Below, piece by piece: positions 63,830-64,000 of a stretch of 64,000 bases of DNA. The position numbers and the translations under genes are program-made. The notes below the pieces were generated by a model, which saw only the letters and a list, made by a program, of their open reading frames with translations, searched no databases and was not told the DNA's origin. Source of the DNA: an uncultured Pelagibacteraceae bacterium (GTDB taxonomy: Bacteria > Pseudomonadota > Alphaproteobacteria > Pelagibacterales > Pelagibacteraceae); the NCBI GenBank assembly GCA_902569975.1, contig CACFWD010000002.1, positions 1-64,000 on the forward strand. Direction: 5' to 3'. The number at the start of each line of letters is the position of its first letter. The stretch's first letter is position 1.

Positions 63830-64000
63830 GTGAATTTTGAAATTTTAAAACCATTTGGTCCATCAATAGTTAAAGTCGTTATGCCCAAAGAAATAGTAGT
63901 TGGGATGAATGAATATGTTGATAATTTAATAAAAAATAAAAATGAAATAGATAAGCTTAATCATGGTAAATATTTAGCTGGGAATGTTACAAATGAATTT
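63830..64000 (+). CDS. Possible 2OG-Fe(II) oxygenase, 3' truncated by the window
   Basis: A GTG at 63830, one base after the fur stop codon, opens a frame of 57 codons that runs to the window end. It begins VNFEILKPFGPSIVKVVMP and later has YVDNLIKNK and KYLAGNVTNEF. The pattern resembles the N-terminus of small putative 2-oxoglutarate/Fe(II) oxygenases, but too little is present to be sure and no iron-ligand motif is reached. If translated from the GTG, it would follow fur in the same operon. Confidence 0.5.
   Translation, partial: MNFEILKPFGPSIVKVVMPKEIVVGMNEYVDNLIKNKNEIDKLNHGKYLAGNVTNEF

Noticed and set aside
1..64000. Mobile elements, CRISPR arrays, prophage or toxin-antitoxin pairs
   Set aside because: I saw no transposase, integrase, direct-repeat array, cas genes or paired small toxin/antitoxin frames. 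All larger frames fit housekeeping families.

Overview
The window looks like a chromosome segment of a streamlined marine alphaproteobacterium of the SAR11 clade (Pelagibacterales, 'Candidatus Pelagibacter'-like). The reasons are very low G+C, Lys/Asn/Ile-rich proteins, almost no intergenic DNA (the longest gap is about 280 bp), many 1-17 bp gene overlaps and classic alphaproteobacterial gene orders. This is my reading of the sequence and not a database result. I see no insertion sequence, prophage, CRISPR array or rRNA. One tRNA (Gly, GCC) is present. Both ends cut a gene: tsaD on the left and a possible 2-oxoglutarate/Fe(II) oxygenase on the right.

Layout. 1-6.4 kb: tsaD, an EVE-domain protein, acetyl-CoA synthetase with a lysine-rich tail, an uncharacterised protein, and a two-gene DUF4212/SSS-type solute symporter, which together suggest acetate or short-acid uptake and activation. 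6.4-15.5 kb: rpe, a heparinase-like protein, purH, phhB behind tRNA-Gly, a Lon-N-domain protein, a UbiH-like hydroxylase, ftsK and lolA. 15.5-19.4 kb: a minus-strand histidine cluster hisB-H-A-F-E followed by hinT and an acetyltransferase. 19.4-21.4 kb: hslVU.

21.3-39 kb is the conserved replication-origin neighbourhood. smr, timA, dnaQ, coaE, aroE, maf and ppsR run leftward (fxsA and secB are the exceptions). A 278 bp AT-rich gap holds a perfect DnaA box. hemE, hemH, hemJ, rho, a TPR-sulfotransferase, mnmE, mnmG, rsmG, parA and parB run rightward. A near-consensus parS lies inside rsmG. I propose the ppsR-hemE gap as oriC.

38-45 kb: holA, lptE, leuS, a DUF3576 lipoprotein, a major porin with promoter and strong terminator, a ThiE-like protein, yggS and an L,D-transpeptidase-like protein. 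45-53 kb: an orphan winged-helix regulator, then the leftward run grpE-dnaK-dnaJ-dapB-nth-adenosine/sugar kinase, with rdgB divergent. 53-64 kb: an LppC-like periplasmic protein, rsmI, a BON lipoprotein, maeB, murJ, trpS, a NifU-type scaffold, a Bax-like glucosaminidase, a polysaccharide deacetylase, a half-length TsaB and a Fur-family regulator.

Regulation visible in the DNA: three sites upstream of dnaK, hslV and grpE share the same heat-shock-sigma (RpoH) geometry, and the hslV and grpE sites sit exactly 7 nt before the start codon, implying leaderless mRNAs. An extended -10 element TGATATAAT precedes the porin and the Lon-N-domain gene. Dyads lie just upstream of rho, hemE, fxsA and the porin. 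I find no obviously new multi-gene system. The most useful leads are the origin, the RpoH promoter set, the head-to-head overlapping gene starts and the half-size TsaB.
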